NCBI GenBank assembly: GCA_016719395.1
Contig: JADJZF010000005.1
Location: 124,001 to 188,000, forward strand
Source of the DNA: Candidatus Amarobacter glycogenicus
Lineage (GTDB): Bacteria > Chloroflexota > Dehalococcoidia > Tepidiformales > Tepidiformaceae
Reading direction: 5' to 3'
DNA: 64,000 bases
Shown here: piece after piece, positions 10,365 through 20,971 of the stretch
How positions within the stretch are numbered: the stretch's first letter is position 1
Layout: each line of letters starts with the position of its first letter
Notes under the pieces: model-generated
Database searches by the model: none
What the model was told of the DNA's origin: nothing
What the model saw: only the letters and a program-made list of their open reading frames with translations
Program-made: the position numbers and the translations under genes

Positions 10365-11306
10365 ATGGTGCACGCGCACCCGGAACAGGCTCGCAAAGCG
10401 CTCATCGGCGGTCTCATTCTCACCGCCGCGTTTGTCGTAATCGAAGCCGTCGCCGGCTTCCTGACCAACTCCCTCGCTCTGGTTTCCGATGCGGGACACA
10501 TGCTCGCCGATTCGGCCGGCCTCATCCTCGCGCTTGGTGCTGCTACCCTCGCTCGACGCCCTGCCGCAGGCCGTCACACGTATGGCTACGCCCGCTTCGA
10601 AGTCCTCGTCGTGCCTATTCACGTTGTGCTCCTCGCCTTCATCGCGGGGTACATCGTCTTCGAGTCCGTCAGTCACCTCCGCAGCACCACGGAAATAGCG
10701 ACCGGCCCCGTCATCGCCGTCGGTATCGGAGGCCTGATGGTGAACCTCCTCGTCGTCCGGCTGCTTCACAACCACAGTGCGGACAACCTCAACCTGCGCG
10801 CGGCCGCCCTCGAAGCCTCGGTCGATGCCGTTGGCTCTGTGGCGGTCGTCATCTCCGCCGTCGTCATCGCGCTTGGCGGCTGGGCAGGGCTCGATGCACT
10901 CGTAGGCCTCGCCATCGCCGCCCTGGTCATCCCCCGCGCATTAAGCCTCCTCCGCCAGTCCGGCGATATCCTCCTCGAGAGCGCCCCGCCGGGCCTCGAC
11001 CCCGTGGCGATCGAGTCCGCCGCGCTCGCTGTGAAGGGCGTCGTTGCCCTCCACGATGTCCATGTCTGGGCAATCGCCCCTTCGTTCCCGGCCCTCAGTG
11101 CGCACGTCGAACTTGCCGACGTCACCTGCACCGAGCACATCCTCACCGACCTCGCGACCCTCTTCCGGGACCGCTTCGGCATTGGCCATGTGACCCTCCA
11201 GCCCGAAACGCCGGCACTCCATGCGGCCATGGAGTGTTGTCTGAGCCCCGACTCAGCGCTCCTCGGGCGCGGCGACCATGCCCACCGGCCCGTCTCCGTC
11301 GGATGA
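10365..11306 (+). CDS. Cation diffusion facilitator (CzcD/ZitB-like) metal efflux protein
   Basis: Proton-coupled Zn2+/Co2+/Cd2+ exporter of the CDF family, 313 residues. Six membrane segments precede a cytosolic regulatory domain (about 205-290, HDVHVWAIAPSFPALSAHVE). The TM2 metal site SDAGHMLAD is intact (His45, Asp49). In TM5 the usual HxxxD is ExxxD here (Glu150, Asp154), which may alter metal choice. A short His-containing loop, LLHNHSADN, lies between segments four and five. Its stop overlaps the next start as ATGA, although function with the binding-protein gene is unlikely. Confidence 0.9.
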   Translation: MVHAHPEQARKALIGGLILTAAFVVIEAVAGFLTNSLALVSDAGHMLADSAGLILALGAATLARRPAAGRHTYGYARFEVLVVPIHVVLLAFIAGYIVFESVSHLRSTTEIATGPVIAVGIGGLMVNLLVVRLLHNHSADNLNLRAAALEASVDAVGSVAVVISAVVIALGGWAGLDALVGLAIAALVIPRALSLLRQSGDILLESAPPGLDPVAIESAALAVKGVVALHDVHVWAIAPSFPALSAHVELADVTCTEHILTDLATLFRDRFGIGHVTLQPETPALHAAMECCLSPDSALLGRGDHAHRPVSVG

Positions 11307-13012
11307 GCCCCCGTGTCTCCCGGCGTGCGTTCATCGGCGGCGGTGGCGCGCTTGCCGCCGGCGCCGTCGCCACGGTGCTCGCCGCCTCGCGCGATGGCCG
11401 CTCGCGTGCACCGGCGGGTCCTCCGCCGAGCACTTCGCCAACGGCCGCTCCTACACTGGCAACCACCCCGGTGTCCCGTCCAAGACAGGGTGGCAGCGCC
11501 GCGATCGTCTCGCCGGCCAGCCTCAACTTCGACACCTTCGACGCTCAGCTCAGTGGCTCACCGGCAGTCGTCGAGATCCTTGGCCGCACGCACTCGCGCC
11601 TCCTCAACTGGAATGGCCGCGGTGACCGAACCCTCGTCGGCGACCTTGCCGCGCGCTGGGAACAACCTGATGCACAGACCATCGTCTTCCATCTCGACCC
11701 GGTCGCTCGTTGGCATGACAAACCGCCGCTCAACGGACGTCCGCTCACCGCCGATGATGTGGTCGTCCATTTCCACCGCACCCTCGCGCTCGCCCAGGAA
11801 GGCAGTGCGCCGCTTGCCCAGCGCTACCACGACTACTCGTCGGTGGCGTCTGTGGATTCGCCTGCGGCCGGCCAGGTACGCTTCCGTCTGGGCCGCGCCG
11901 ACCCGTTCTTTCTCGGGACGCTCGCCGGGGAGTACGCCGTTGTCCAGGCCCCGGAAGCAGTCGCCGCCTTTGCCGGCCTCTGGTCCAGGCTCGACTCCGA
12001 CCACGTCGTCGGCACCGGCCCGTGGACGTTCGATTGGGCCGATAGTGGTCTGACTTTCGCCGCAGCCCGTACCGGACACCGCAGCCCCTACCTCGATGAG
12101 CTGCGCCTCAGCGAGCCGCACAACGTCGCGGATCGCTTCCTCGCCGGCCACCTCGATGAAGCGATCGTCCGTGACCGCCGTGAAGCAGCCGTGGTCCGCC
12201 AGGAGTCCTCCCCGGAGCTCTTCGACCCGCACGGGGATGTCAACGACGCGCTTCAACTCTCCGGGAGTGGCAGGACCTACGAGTTCCGTCGTTACGAACA
12301 CGAGATCGTGATGAGTTCTTTTTTCGTCGGCGCGCCTCCCTGGAACAACCTCCAACTCGTGTCCGCCTTGAGCAACGCCCTCAGCCGGGCCGCCCTGGTG
12401 GAACGGTTGTTCGCGGGACGCGCCGAGGTTTCCGGCGCGATTCCGCCCGGCCTGGCACCTCGCGATGCGGGGCAGTCCCCGGACGGATTGCAGAGCGACC
12501 ACGGCGACGACCCGGAGGGCCGGCTCAACGCACGGCGGCTCTGGGTGGCCGCCGGTGGGCCAGGGCTTGGCCCGGTGACCATCGACTTCCCCAGCATCTT
12601 CGACCCGCTCTACAGCGCCAGTTCAGTCGTGGTTGGACTCTTAAACGAGGCGATCGGCCCACAGTTCCGTGCTGCCGTGGAAACCTACACGACGATCAGC
12701 AGGCGCGTCCTCGACGGCTACTACGGCAGCGGGCGGGCAGCGTTCTGGTTTGGCTGGGGGCCTCCCCTGCCGGGACCGGATCGGGAGCGTTACTTCCAGG
12801 AGACGTACGGCGCGGGCTCGCCCGGGCAGCGCGCCAGCGGAGGCCCCGGCGCCACCCGCGATGCGCTCGGCTCGCTCGCGAATGCCGGCTATTCCGGCAT
12901 CGTGCCCTGGGTGCAACAGTACGCGGAGGTCTTCCGCCGTCCTGGTCACGTTGCCGCTCAGCCCACTCCTTTTTGGCCCCAGCACCTCGACTACGTCCGC
13001 TCGAACGCGTAA
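11303..13012 (+). CDS. ABC transporter substrate-binding protein, family 5 (peptide/nickel type)
   Basis: Extracytoplasmic binding protein of the DppA/OppA/NikA class, 569 residues. The N-terminus is a twin-arginine signal (SRRAFIGGGG) with no lipobox Cys, followed by a Ser/Thr/Pro-rich spacer. SBP_bac_5 features include WEQPDAQTIVFHLDPVARWH and LTADDVVVHFHRTLA, with WTFDWADSGLTF further in. The start ATG 11303 overlaps the CDF stop and puts the signal at the N-terminus; longer readings add an unrelated Arg/Pro-rich stretch. The ligand cannot be read from sequence. A second binding protein and two permeases follow. Confidence 0.88.
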   Translation: MSPRVSRRAFIGGGGALAAGAVATVLAASRDGRSRAPAGPPPSTSPTAAPTLATTPVSRPRQGGSAAIVSPASLNFDTFDAQLSGSPAVVEILGRTHSRLLNWNGRGDRTLVGDLAARWEQPDAQTIVFHLDPVARWHDKPPLNGRPLTADDVVVHFHRTLALAQEGSAPLAQRYHDYSSVASVDSPAAGQVRFRLGRADPFFLGTLAGEYAVVQAPEAVAAFAGLWSRLDSDHVVGTGPWTFDWADSGLTFAAARTGHRSPYLDELRLSEPHNVADRFLAGHLDEAIVRDRREAAVVRQESSPELFDPHGDVNDALQLSGSGRTYEFRRYEHEIVMSSFFVGAPPWNNLQLVSALSNALSRAALVERLFAGRAEVSGAIPPGLAPRDAGQSPDGLQSDHGDDPEGRLNARRLWVAAGGPGLGPVTIDFPSIFDPLYSASSVVVGLLNEAIGPQFRAAVETYTTISRRVLDGYYGSGRAAFWFGWGPPLPGPDRERYFQETYGAGSPGQRASGGPGATRDALGSLANAGYSGIVPWVQQYAEVFRRPGHVAAQPTPFWPQHLDYVRSNA

Positions 13013-13211
13013 AGGCGACACTCCCGGGCGGCGTTGTTTTTCTGGTTCTCGGCGTCGAAATACCTCGACTTCGCTGCTGCGCGATACCCCTATGATCACT
13101 GTCATACACCCGCACCCACAGTGCCGCCAACGTATGCAACGCACGCCCGGCGGCGGCCCCCGTGGCCACGCCAATGCGCGCGCGGACTTGCTTCAGGGGG
13201 AAACACACCAA

Positions 13212-15056
13212 ATGGGTCAGAGCGACTACTGGCTGCGCAAGGCGCAGACTGGCCGGGTCACCCGGCGACGCTTCGTTGGCGGGATCACGGCCGCTGGCGC
13301 CGGTGCCGCCAGCCTCAGCCTCGTTGGCTGCGGCGATGATGACGATGACGATGCAGCCGAGCCTACGAGCGCGCCCGGCGGCACAACCACGGCTGCGAGC
13401 CCGACAACGGCGCCCGCCGTGGTCGATGGAGGCGTCTACACCGGCGTCTGGCTCGGTGGCACCCAGTTCGATTCCGTCGATCCCCATCGGGGCCAGCGCG
13501 ACGAGGTAGGCTGGCTCTCCAGCTATGTCCTCAACAAGATCGTCCGCTTCTCAAACCCCGATACCGGCGACCTCGAAGGCGACCTCGCCGAGAAGTGGGA
13601 AACCGCCGATTCCCAGACCTTCACTTTCGCCGTCCGCAAGGATGTGAAGTGGCAGAACACGCCGATTACCAACGGGCGCCAGCTCACCGCTCAGGACCTC
13701 AAGTGGCACATCGAGCGTCAGGCCGCCGGTAAACTCCTCGACGGCTCCGCCCCATCCTTCCGCTTCAAGTCGGACTGGACCGGCGTCAAGGTCGAAACAC
13801 CGGATGACTACACCCTCAAGTTGACGCTGCCGGCGCCGAACGGTTCGTTCCTCACCCGCCTTAGCGCCTTCTTCGCCAACGTCCCCAACCGGGAAGCCAC
13901 CGAGAAGTTCGAAGGCGCGCACGGCACCCTCACCGAGGAAGCAATGCCGGGCACCAACGCCTTCACTCTCAAGCAGTGGCGCACGGGCAAAGACATCATC
14001 CTCCAGAAGAACCCCGGCCACTTCCGCAAGGACCAGCCCCACATCGATGGCATGGTCAACCCCTGGGGCCTCTTCGAGGACCCCAACGCCTACCGCCTCG
14101 CCTTCGAGCAGAAACAGGTCGATGCCTGGAGTTCACCCGATCCCTCGGTAACGAAGTCGGTCATCGATGCCAACAAAGACAACATGACCGAGTCCCTCAC
14201 CGGTGTGGCCAACACCGTGCTGCTGCACCTCAACGTGCATAAGCAGTTCAAGGATCCCCGGCTCGTGAAGGCCATGAACATGGCCGTCGACCGCCGCCAG
14301 CGGATCCAGGCGTTCCACCAGGGCCTCGGGCAGGTGAGCGGCCCTGTCACCTGGCTCCAGGAAGGCTTCGCCGTCAAGCCCGAAGACCTCATCAAGCGCC
14401 CCGGCTTCCGCACCGACCGTGCCATCGAGATGAAAGAGGCGCGCGAACTCTGGGCCGCTGGCGGCGGGCCCGCCCTCGGCGATATCGACATCCGCATCCC
14501 CGATACCTGGCTTGGGCCCTACCCGGACACCAACCAGGTTGTAAAGAAGATGTTCAACGATGCCCTCGGCGTCTCGCAGTTCACTTCCACGAAGTGCACC
14601 TACAACGAAGACATCATCCCCAACCTGGCCAAGGGCGAGTACCCCAACTGGATGGCCTGGACGAACTCGGTCAACTCTCCGGATCCCCGGATCGACCTCT
14701 ACACCTCGTTCCATTCCAAGGGCAGCCAGAACTGGAGCCGCGTCAACAATCCGGAGCTCGATACACTCCTCGAGAACGCCCGGGTAACGTCTGACCTGGC
14801 GAAAGCCCGCGAACTGGTGCTCAAGGCCCAGGACATCCTCCTCGAGAACGGGATGTACGGGGCCATCAACCTCTACAACTACATCAGCCGAAGCGCGTTC
14901 TGGAACTATGTCAACGCGAACGTCAAGGTCCAGGCCTCGGCCGGCAAGCCGGCGGCAGGATACAACCTCTTCGCGGGGCACCTCGCCGCGAAGAACCTGA
15001 GTTTCAACCCGAAGAGCCCGGCTTACACCGATTCGGTGAAGAACCGGAAGTTCTAA
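13212..15056 (+). CDS. ABC transporter substrate-binding lipoprotein, family 5
   Basis: Second SBP_bac_5 protein, 614 residues. The signal combines a twin-arginine motif (TRRRFVGG) with a lipobox LVGC (Cys40), then an Asp run and a Thr/Pro/Ala-rich tether, so it is probably a membrane-anchored lipoprotein exported folded. Core features are WETADSQTFTFAVRKDVKWQ and LTAQDLKWHIERQA. It is only distantly similar to the preceding binding protein, so not a recent duplicate. ATG 13212 has a purine-rich site (AGGGGGAAA) upstream; the 199-base gap before it holds a possible -10 (TATGAT, 13091). Probably the main ligand receptor for the permeases that follow. Confidence 0.9.
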   Translation: MGQSDYWLRKAQTGRVTRRRFVGGITAAGAGAASLSLVGCGDDDDDDAAEPTSAPGGTTTAASPTTAPAVVDGGVYTGVWLGGTQFDSVDPHRGQRDEVGWLSSYVLNKIVRFSNPDTGDLEGDLAEKWETADSQTFTFAVRKDVKWQNTPITNGRQLTAQDLKWHIERQAAGKLLDGSAPSFRFKSDWTGVKVETPDDYTLKLTLPAPNGSFLTRLSAFFANVPNREATEKFEGAHGTLTEEAMPGTNAFTLKQWRTGKDIILQKNPGHFRKDQPHIDGMVNPWGLFEDPNAYRLAFEQKQVDAWSSPDPSVTKSVIDANKDNMTESLTGVANTVLLHLNVHKQFKDPRLVKAMNMAVDRRQRIQAFHQGLGQVSGPVTWLQEGFAVKPEDLIKRPGFRTDRAIEMKEARELWAAGGGPALGDIDIRIPDTWLGPYPDTNQVVKKMFNDALGVSQFTSTKCTYNEDIIPNLAKGEYPNWMAWTNSVNSPDPRIDLYTSFHSKGSQNWSRVNNPELDTLLENARVTSDLAKARELVLKAQDILLENGMYGAINLYNYISRSAFWNYVNANVKVQASAGKPAAGYNLFAGHLAAKNLSFNPKSPAYTDSVKNRKF

Positions 15057-15093
15057 ACAGTCGAAGTAACGAGCCAGGACAAGGGGAGGGCAG

Positions 15094-16053
<960 letters not shown>

Positions 16054-16069
16054 CCACGGAGGCCCGTCC

Positions 16070-17065
16070 TTGACGCAGACTCAGCAGCCTGCAGCGCTCC
16101 CCGCCGCCGGTTACACCGACTTCCGTCGGCGACGCTCGGTAGGTTCGACGTTGCGCCGCGCAGGCGCACTCGCCCGGCGTAACAAGCTCGGGGCCGTGGG
16201 CGTCATCCTCGTCTTGCTCATCCTCTTCGTCGCCATCTTCTCGCCACTGATCAAGCGCTACGATGACACCGAGAGCTTCCAGACCGCCAACCCCGACTTC
16301 AACCCCACCGCCAATCCTTTCGAGATCGCGGCGAACCCCGGTCTCGCTTCGCCGTACATCCTCGACCGCTGGGAGAGCCCGCTGGGCAGCGACCACTGGC
16401 TCGGTACGGATCAGTTCGGACGCGACATCTACTCTCGCATCGTCGTCGGCGCTCGCCTTGCCGTGCTCATCGGCGTCGGTGCGAGCCTGATCGCCGTCAT
16501 CTCCGGGAGTATCGTCGGGCTCGTTTCGGGCTACTTCGGCGGGAAGATCGACCTCGTGATCCAGCGCTTCGTCGATGCGATCCAGGCTTTTCCGGGGCTC
16601 GTCCTTCTCATGCTCATCGTCTCGATCATGGACCGGCCGAGCCTGACGCTGATGATCGTCGCGCTCGGGTTCCTTGGCTTCGCCACGTCGGTTCGTATCG
16701 TCCGCTCTTCCGTGCTCGGGGTCTCACAGGCAGCCTTTGTCGAGGCCGCTCGATCGTACGGCGCCACCGATATTCGCATCATGCTCCAGCATGTCTTGCC
16801 GAACATTCTCGCTCCCATCCTCGTCGTCTTCTCCATCAGCATCGGCGCGTACATCCTCGCCGAAGCGTCGCTCTCCTTCCTCGGTCTCGGCCCGGCCGAC
16901 AAGACCACCTGGGGCAAGATGGTGAACGCCGGCCGTGTCGCGCTGGACCTGCATCCCTGGGAGTCGGTGATCTCCGGCGCGGCGATCACACTCGCAGTGC
17001 TCGGGTTCAACCTCGCCGGCGACGCGATCCGCGACGAGTTGGACCCCCGCCTCCGGGGCAGGTAG
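16070..17065 (+). CDS. ABC transporter permease, DppC/OppC type
   Basis: Second permease subunit, 331 residues. It has the N-terminal cytosolic tail and first segment (VGVILVLLILFVAIFSPLI), the extracytoplasmic stretch with HWLGTDQFGRDIYSRIVVGA that defines DppC-type subunits, and the EAA loop AFVEAARSYGATDIRIMLQH. The start is TTG 16070, preceded by GGAGG. No DppD/DppF ATPase follows: the next gene is convergent and encodes a glycolate oxidase subunit, so the ATPases must be encoded elsewhere. Confidence 0.92.
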   Translation: MTQTQQPAALPAAGYTDFRRRRSVGSTLRRAGALARRNKLGAVGVILVLLILFVAIFSPLIKRYDDTESFQTANPDFNPTANPFEIAANPGLASPYILDRWESPLGSDHWLGTDQFGRDIYSRIVVGARLAVLIGVGASLIAVISGSIVGLVSGYFGGKIDLVIQRFVDAIQAFPGLVLLMLIVSIMDRPSLTLMIVALGFLGFATSVRIVRSSVLGVSQAAFVEAARSYGATDIRIMLQHVLPNILAPILVVFSISIGAYILAEASLSFLGLGPADKTTWGKMVNAGRVALDLHPWESVISGAAITLAVLGFNLAGDAIRDELDPRLRGR

Positions 17066-17084
17066 CCACCGGCCCAGTCTCGGA

Positions 17085-18356
17085 TCACCCTGCCCCGTGG
17101 TCGCTCTCGGCTTCGTCGAGGACTTCCATCAGGTGCATCACGCGCGCCTGGATACCGGCCTCGCGAACCGCTGCTTCATACTGCATGTGGCACCCCGGGT
17201 TCGCCGTCACGATGACTGCAGGCATCGCCGCTGCGAATTGGTCGGACTTCCGCTTTCGCAACTCTGCGGACATGGCGGGCTGCACCAACGAGTAGATTCC
17301 GGCCGCCCCACAGCAGACATCGGCGCCCGGTGTTTCGATCATCTCGCAGCCTTCGAGACTCGCCAGGAGCGCTCTCGGGCCGTCTTTGATCCTTTGGGCG
17401 TGCACAAGGTGGCATGCGTCCTGGTACGCCACCGTCCCCGCGAATGCCCCACCCTGTGTCGGCGAAAGCAGCTCCGAAGCGTCCTTCACGCGCGCGCCGA
17501 ACGCTTGTGCGCGTCTCGCCCAGGGTTCGTCGTTCGCCAGCAGGTCGCCGTACTCCTTCATCGCTGCTCCGCAACCCGCGGAGTTCACGACGATCGGTCC
17601 GGTCGTCCGCTCAAGTGCAGCGATGTTCTTGCGGGCCAGTCTCCGTGCGAACTCCAGGTCGCCGTCGTGGGCGTGCAATGCACCACAACAACCCTGGCCC
17701 GCCGCCGCCGAAAGCCTGATTCCAGCGCGTTCATAAACCCGTTCCGTCGCGCGGTGCACGTTTCCGAAGAGCTCTCCCATGACACACCCGGTGAACAGCA
17801 CACCGTCGGCCCGGTCCGCGTCAGTTCCCCCCGTCGTCGCCCGGAACGGCGCGCCCACCCGGTGTGGGAGCTGTGATTCGATTACCCGGAGCCGTCCTCT
17901 CAACAGTCTCCTCACGAGGCCTCGCGCGCGTGTGTTCGCATACCAGCGAGCTGGAGCAACCACGGTGGCTAGCACCCGCGGACGGGCGACGACATTCCGC
18001 AGTACGAACTTCCGGATGCGCCGCGCGTTTTTCCCCACCGGCGCCGCCGCATCGAGCTGCGCCCGCGCACCTTCCTGGATTCGCCCGTAAGGGACTCCGC
18101 TTGGGCATATCGCCTCGCACGCGCGGCATTGCAGACAGAGTTCCCAGTGTGCCTGGATGGATGCCGTGAGTTCGCTCCGCCCGTCGGAGACCAGTTTCGC
18201 CATGTGAATCCGGCCGCGCGGCGACTCCACCTCGAGACCGGTTATGAGGTAGGTTGGGCAGGCGTTCAGGCACAACCCACAATGCACGCATCGACTGAGG
18301 TCTGCGTCTGAAGGCGCGTCCGCAAGCAGCGGCCAGAGCGGCTTTTCAGATGCCAC
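17085..18356 (-). CDS. glcF: Glycolate/D-2-hydroxyacid oxidase iron-sulfur subunit
   Basis: Electron-transfer subunit that passes electrons from the FAD subunit to the quinone pool or a carrier. It is 423 residues with two N-terminal 4Fe-4S motifs, CVHCGLCLNACP (about residues 22-33) and CLQCRACEAICPSGV, then two CCG domains with CCGALHAHDGDL and CCGAAGIYSL. This is the GlcF/LldE-type layout. Its start overlaps the glcE stop by eleven bases, so it is the last gene of the fur-glcD-glcE-glcF unit. Substrate assignment (glycolate versus D-lactate) is family-level inference. Confidence 0.9.
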   Translation of the reverse strand: MASEKPLWPLLADAPSDADLSRCVHCGLCLNACPTYLITGLEVESPRGRIHMAKLVSDGRSELTASIQAHWELCLQCRACEAICPSGVPYGRIQEGARAQLDAAAPVGKNARRIRKFVLRNVVARPRVLATVVAPARWYANTRARGLVRRLLRGRLRVIESQLPHRVGAPFRATTGGTDADRADGVLFTGCVMGELFGNVHRATERVYERAGIRLSAAAGQGCCGALHAHDGDLEFARRLARKNIAALERTTGPIVVNSAGCGAAMKEYGDLLANDEPWARRAQAFGARVKDASELLSPTQGGAFAGTVAYQDACHLVHAQRIKDGPRALLASLEGCEMIETPGADVCCGAAGIYSLVQPAMSAELRKRKSDQFAAAMPAVIVTANPGCHMQYEAAVREAGIQARVMHLMEVLDEAESDHGAG

Positions 18357-19530
18357 CGACGAACCTCCCCCGGTTCAACCGGCCATCGGGGTCATAGGCC
18401 GTCTTGAGCTTCCTCATCAGTCCGAACGCTGGCGGCGGGTCACCCCACGGCTCCACCACGTCGCGGAAGTGGTCCCGCATCCGCTCCACGATCGCCGCCC
18501 CGCCGCTCTGCCTGAGGTCGGCGCGCAATTGACGCATGAGGCTATCCACCTCCCGCGCGCTTGGCGCAGCCGGGGCGTCCCAGGCTGCACGGACGAAGCC
18601 TGCGGCGGGCCGCACGACAACCGTGGTTGGCCGGAATGGTCCTAGTCGTTCGGTCAGGGCCGCCACGTCCCCCGGGAGCCCGGCGATGCGCACGGAAAGC
18701 ACGTCGCGTTCCCGGAACCCGGCATCGCGGGCGATCAAGTATTCATCTCCCTTCGAATCGCCCAGTAAGCGGCTTCCCACTGCCCGCTGGGCGGCTCCCA
18801 CCGTCGGTTCCGTCAAACGCAGTAGCAGCAAGGGTCCGGCCCTTCCCTCGGTGATGATCTCTGCGACCTCCGGCCTTACGTCCGCTGTCAGGAGCCGGTC
18901 AACGATCGCGCAACCGCCTGGGATATCGCGCACCTCGCAGGTGAACTCCCGTGCGGCTGGCTTTGGAAGCACCCGCACAGATACCGAAGTAACGATGCCA
19001 AGCGTCCCCAACGAGCCACACCAGGCTCGCATGAGGTCATAGCCGGTGACGTTCTTCACAACTCGCCCGCCAGCCGTCACCATCTCGCCATCCGCCCGCA
19101 GTACCGTCATCCCGAGCACCATATCGCGGGGCAATTCATACCGGCTTCGCAAGGGGCCGCCAACGGCTACAGCCAGTGCGCCGCCGATGGTCGCCGATTC
19201 CGCGTTCGGTGGGTCGATCGGCAACAGCTGCGAGGACCGGTTCAGCACCTCCGCAACTTCGCTGAGCGTCGCCCCGGCCGGGACAACCGCCGTCAGGTCT
19301 TCGGCGATGTGTTCAATTTCTCCACCGAGTGCCGTTCGCAAGTCCACTACCGCAAAACGCCCTGAAGGCGCCGCCCCGAGTGCCAGCTGCGTCCCTCCTC
19401 CGCGCGGCACGAGTGTCACCCCGTCGCGCTGCCGCACCAGCTCGCGCAGTTCCGCCAGGTTCGCCGGAGCGTAGACGGCCTCCGCAGTGCGGCCCGCGAT
19501 TTCCGGTGTCTGGGTGGTCCCTTCAGACAT
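18346..19530 (-). CDS. glcE: Glycolate oxidase FAD-binding subunit
   Basis: Second FAD-binding (VAO/PCMH-fold) subunit of glycolate oxidase, 394 residues. The PCMH domain shows LVPRGGGTQLALGAAPSG and IGGALAVAVGGPLRSRYE, with GGRVVKNVTGYDLMRAWCGS and LGIVTSVSVRVLPKP following. The C-terminal substrate cap is short and diverged, as in other GlcE proteins. Ends overlap its neighbours on both sides (8 bases with glcD, 11 with glcF), which implies one transcript and a single complex. Confidence 0.9.
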   Translation of the reverse strand: MSEGTTQTPEIAGRTAEAVYAPANLAELRELVRQRDGVTLVPRGGGTQLALGAAPSGRFAVVDLRTALGGEIEHIAEDLTAVVPAGATLSEVAEVLNRSSQLLPIDPPNAESATIGGALAVAVGGPLRSRYELPRDMVLGMTVLRADGEMVTAGGRVVKNVTGYDLMRAWCGSLGTLGIVTSVSVRVLPKPAAREFTCEVRDIPGGCAIVDRLLTADVRPEVAEIITEGRAGPLLLLRLTEPTVGAAQRAVGSRLLGDSKGDEYLIARDAGFRERDVLSVRIAGLPGDVAALTERLGPFRPTTVVVRPAAGFVRAAWDAPAAPSAREVDSLMRQLRADLRQSGGAAIVERMRDHFRDVVEPWGDPPPAFGLMRKLKTAYDPDGRLNRGRFVGGI

Positions 19531-20971
19531 AAGCGTCCGGCCCGGCAGCCCGGATGGCAGCGGCCTGGTGCGCCATTTCGCCGCACCCCGTCCCGGTCGG
19601 CAGAAGCTTGCACGGGTTGAACTGCCCGGCGTTGCCGAACACCAACCGAACCCGCTCCATGTTCTCGATGTCGGTCTCGTTGTACAGCCAGGGCATGAAC
19701 ATCCGCTTCTCAGCCCCGATGCCGTGCTCGCCGCTCAAAGCCCCGCCGGCGTCGACGCACGCTTTCATGATCTCGCCGCCGGCCGCAAGCACGCGCTCCT
19801 TCGCGCCCGGCACCCGTTCGTCGAACAGCACGAGGGGATGCAGGTTCCCGTCACCGGCATGAAACACGTTCGCGATGGGGATGCCGTATCGCTCCGAGAC
19901 CGCACTCACCACTTCCATCACGTCCACAAGTTTCGACCGTGGCACTACTCCGTCCAGGATGTAGTAATTCGGCGCGAGGCGTCCGAGCGAGGGGATCGCC
20001 CCCTTGCGACCCCTCCAGAGCAATTCGCGTTCCCGCTGGGTGCTTGCCAGCCGCACTTCCACCGCTCCGCGCTCCAGGCACTCGGCCCGCACGCGCACCG
20101 CCTGGGAGTCGATGACCTCCGGCAGTCCGTCGAGTTCGACAAGGAGCACGGCGCCCGCGTCCGGCGGATAGCCGCATTGCAGACCGGCCTCCGCTGCCTG
20201 GAGCGTCAGCCGGTCCATCATCTCCATCGCCGCCGGGATCATGCCCGCGGAGATGATCGTCGAGACGGTCTCGCTCGCCTGCTGGACCGTGTCGAAGACA
20301 GCCAGCAGCGTGATCACGCTCGCGGGTAGCGGCACCAGGCGCACCACCACCTTCGTGGCGACGCCCAGGGTTCCTTCGCTCCCGATGAAGATTCCCCGAA
20401 GGTCATACCCGAACGAATCGGAAACCCGTCCGCCCAACCACGTGATGTCACCGTCGGCGGTCACGATCTCAATGCCCAGTACGTGGTTCTGCGTGACGCC
20501 CAGGGCAAGGCAGTGTGGGCCGCCCGCGTTCTCAGCCACGTTCCCGCCGATGGTGCACGCCTGTTGCGAGCTCGGGTCGGGGGCGTAGAAGAGCCCAAAC
20601 GGCGCCGCCGCCTTCGAAAGTTCCAGGTTCGGGACGCCCGGCTCGACGACGGCGAGGCGGTTCTGCTTGTCGATCTCGATGATCTGTCGCATCCGTCCGG
20701 TCCCGATGACAACACCGCGCTTCGCCGGCACGCTCCCGCCGCTCAGACCGGTACCCGCCCCGCGGGGTGTGATTGGTACACCGAAACGGTTGCACGCCCG
20801 TACAACCTTTGCCACTTCTTCGGTAGTTCCCGGCAGCACCACGGCGTGCGGGGTGGACCGCTCTATCGTGCCGTCGAACTCGTAAACGGCCAGGTCTTCC
20901 GGCCGCCAGAGCACGTTCTTCGCTCCGGCAGCCTCCTCGAGGGCCCGGACCAGGTCACGCCGAGTCGGCAT
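19523..20971 (-). CDS. glcD: Glycolate oxidase catalytic FAD subunit
   Basis: Catalytic flavoprotein oxidising glycolate (or D-lactate/D-2-hydroxyacid) to the 2-oxoacid, 482 residues. FAD-binding motifs are ITPRGAGTGLSGG, GGNVAENAGGPHCLALG and FIGSEGTLGVATK. The C-terminal FAD-oxidase_C domain has the metal-site residues in VFHAGDGNLHPLVLF and LSGEHGIGAEKRM. ATG 20971 is preferred because it gives MPTRRDLVRALEE; the open frame further upstream lies inside the regulator gene. It overlaps the Fur-family gene by 17 bases. Confidence 0.92.
   Translation of the reverse strand: MPTRRDLVRALEEAAGAKNVLWRPEDLAVYEFDGTIERSTPHAVVLPGTTEEVAKVVRACNRFGVPITPRGAGTGLSGGSVPAKRGVVIGTGRMRQIIEIDKQNRLAVVEPGVPNLELSKAAAPFGLFYAPDPSSQQACTIGGNVAENAGGPHCLALGVTQNHVLGIEIVTADGDITWLGGRVSDSFGYDLRGIFIGSEGTLGVATKVVVRLVPLPASVITLLAVFDTVQQASETVSTIISAGMIPAAMEMMDRLTLQAAEAGLQCGYPPDAGAVLLVELDGLPEVIDSQAVRVRAECLERGAVEVRLASTQRERELLWRGRKGAIPSLGRLAPNYYILDGVVPRSKLVDVMEVVSAVSERYGIPIANVFHAGDGNLHPLVLFDERVPGAKERVLAAGGEIMKACVDAGGALSGEHGIGAEKRMFMPWLYNETDIENMERVRLVFGNAGQFNPCKLLPTGTGCGEMAHQAAAIRAAGPDAYV

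Noticed and set aside
11303..15056. Recent tandem duplication of the two substrate-binding proteins
   Set aside because: They share fold-level motifs only and differ in length, signal type and most positions.
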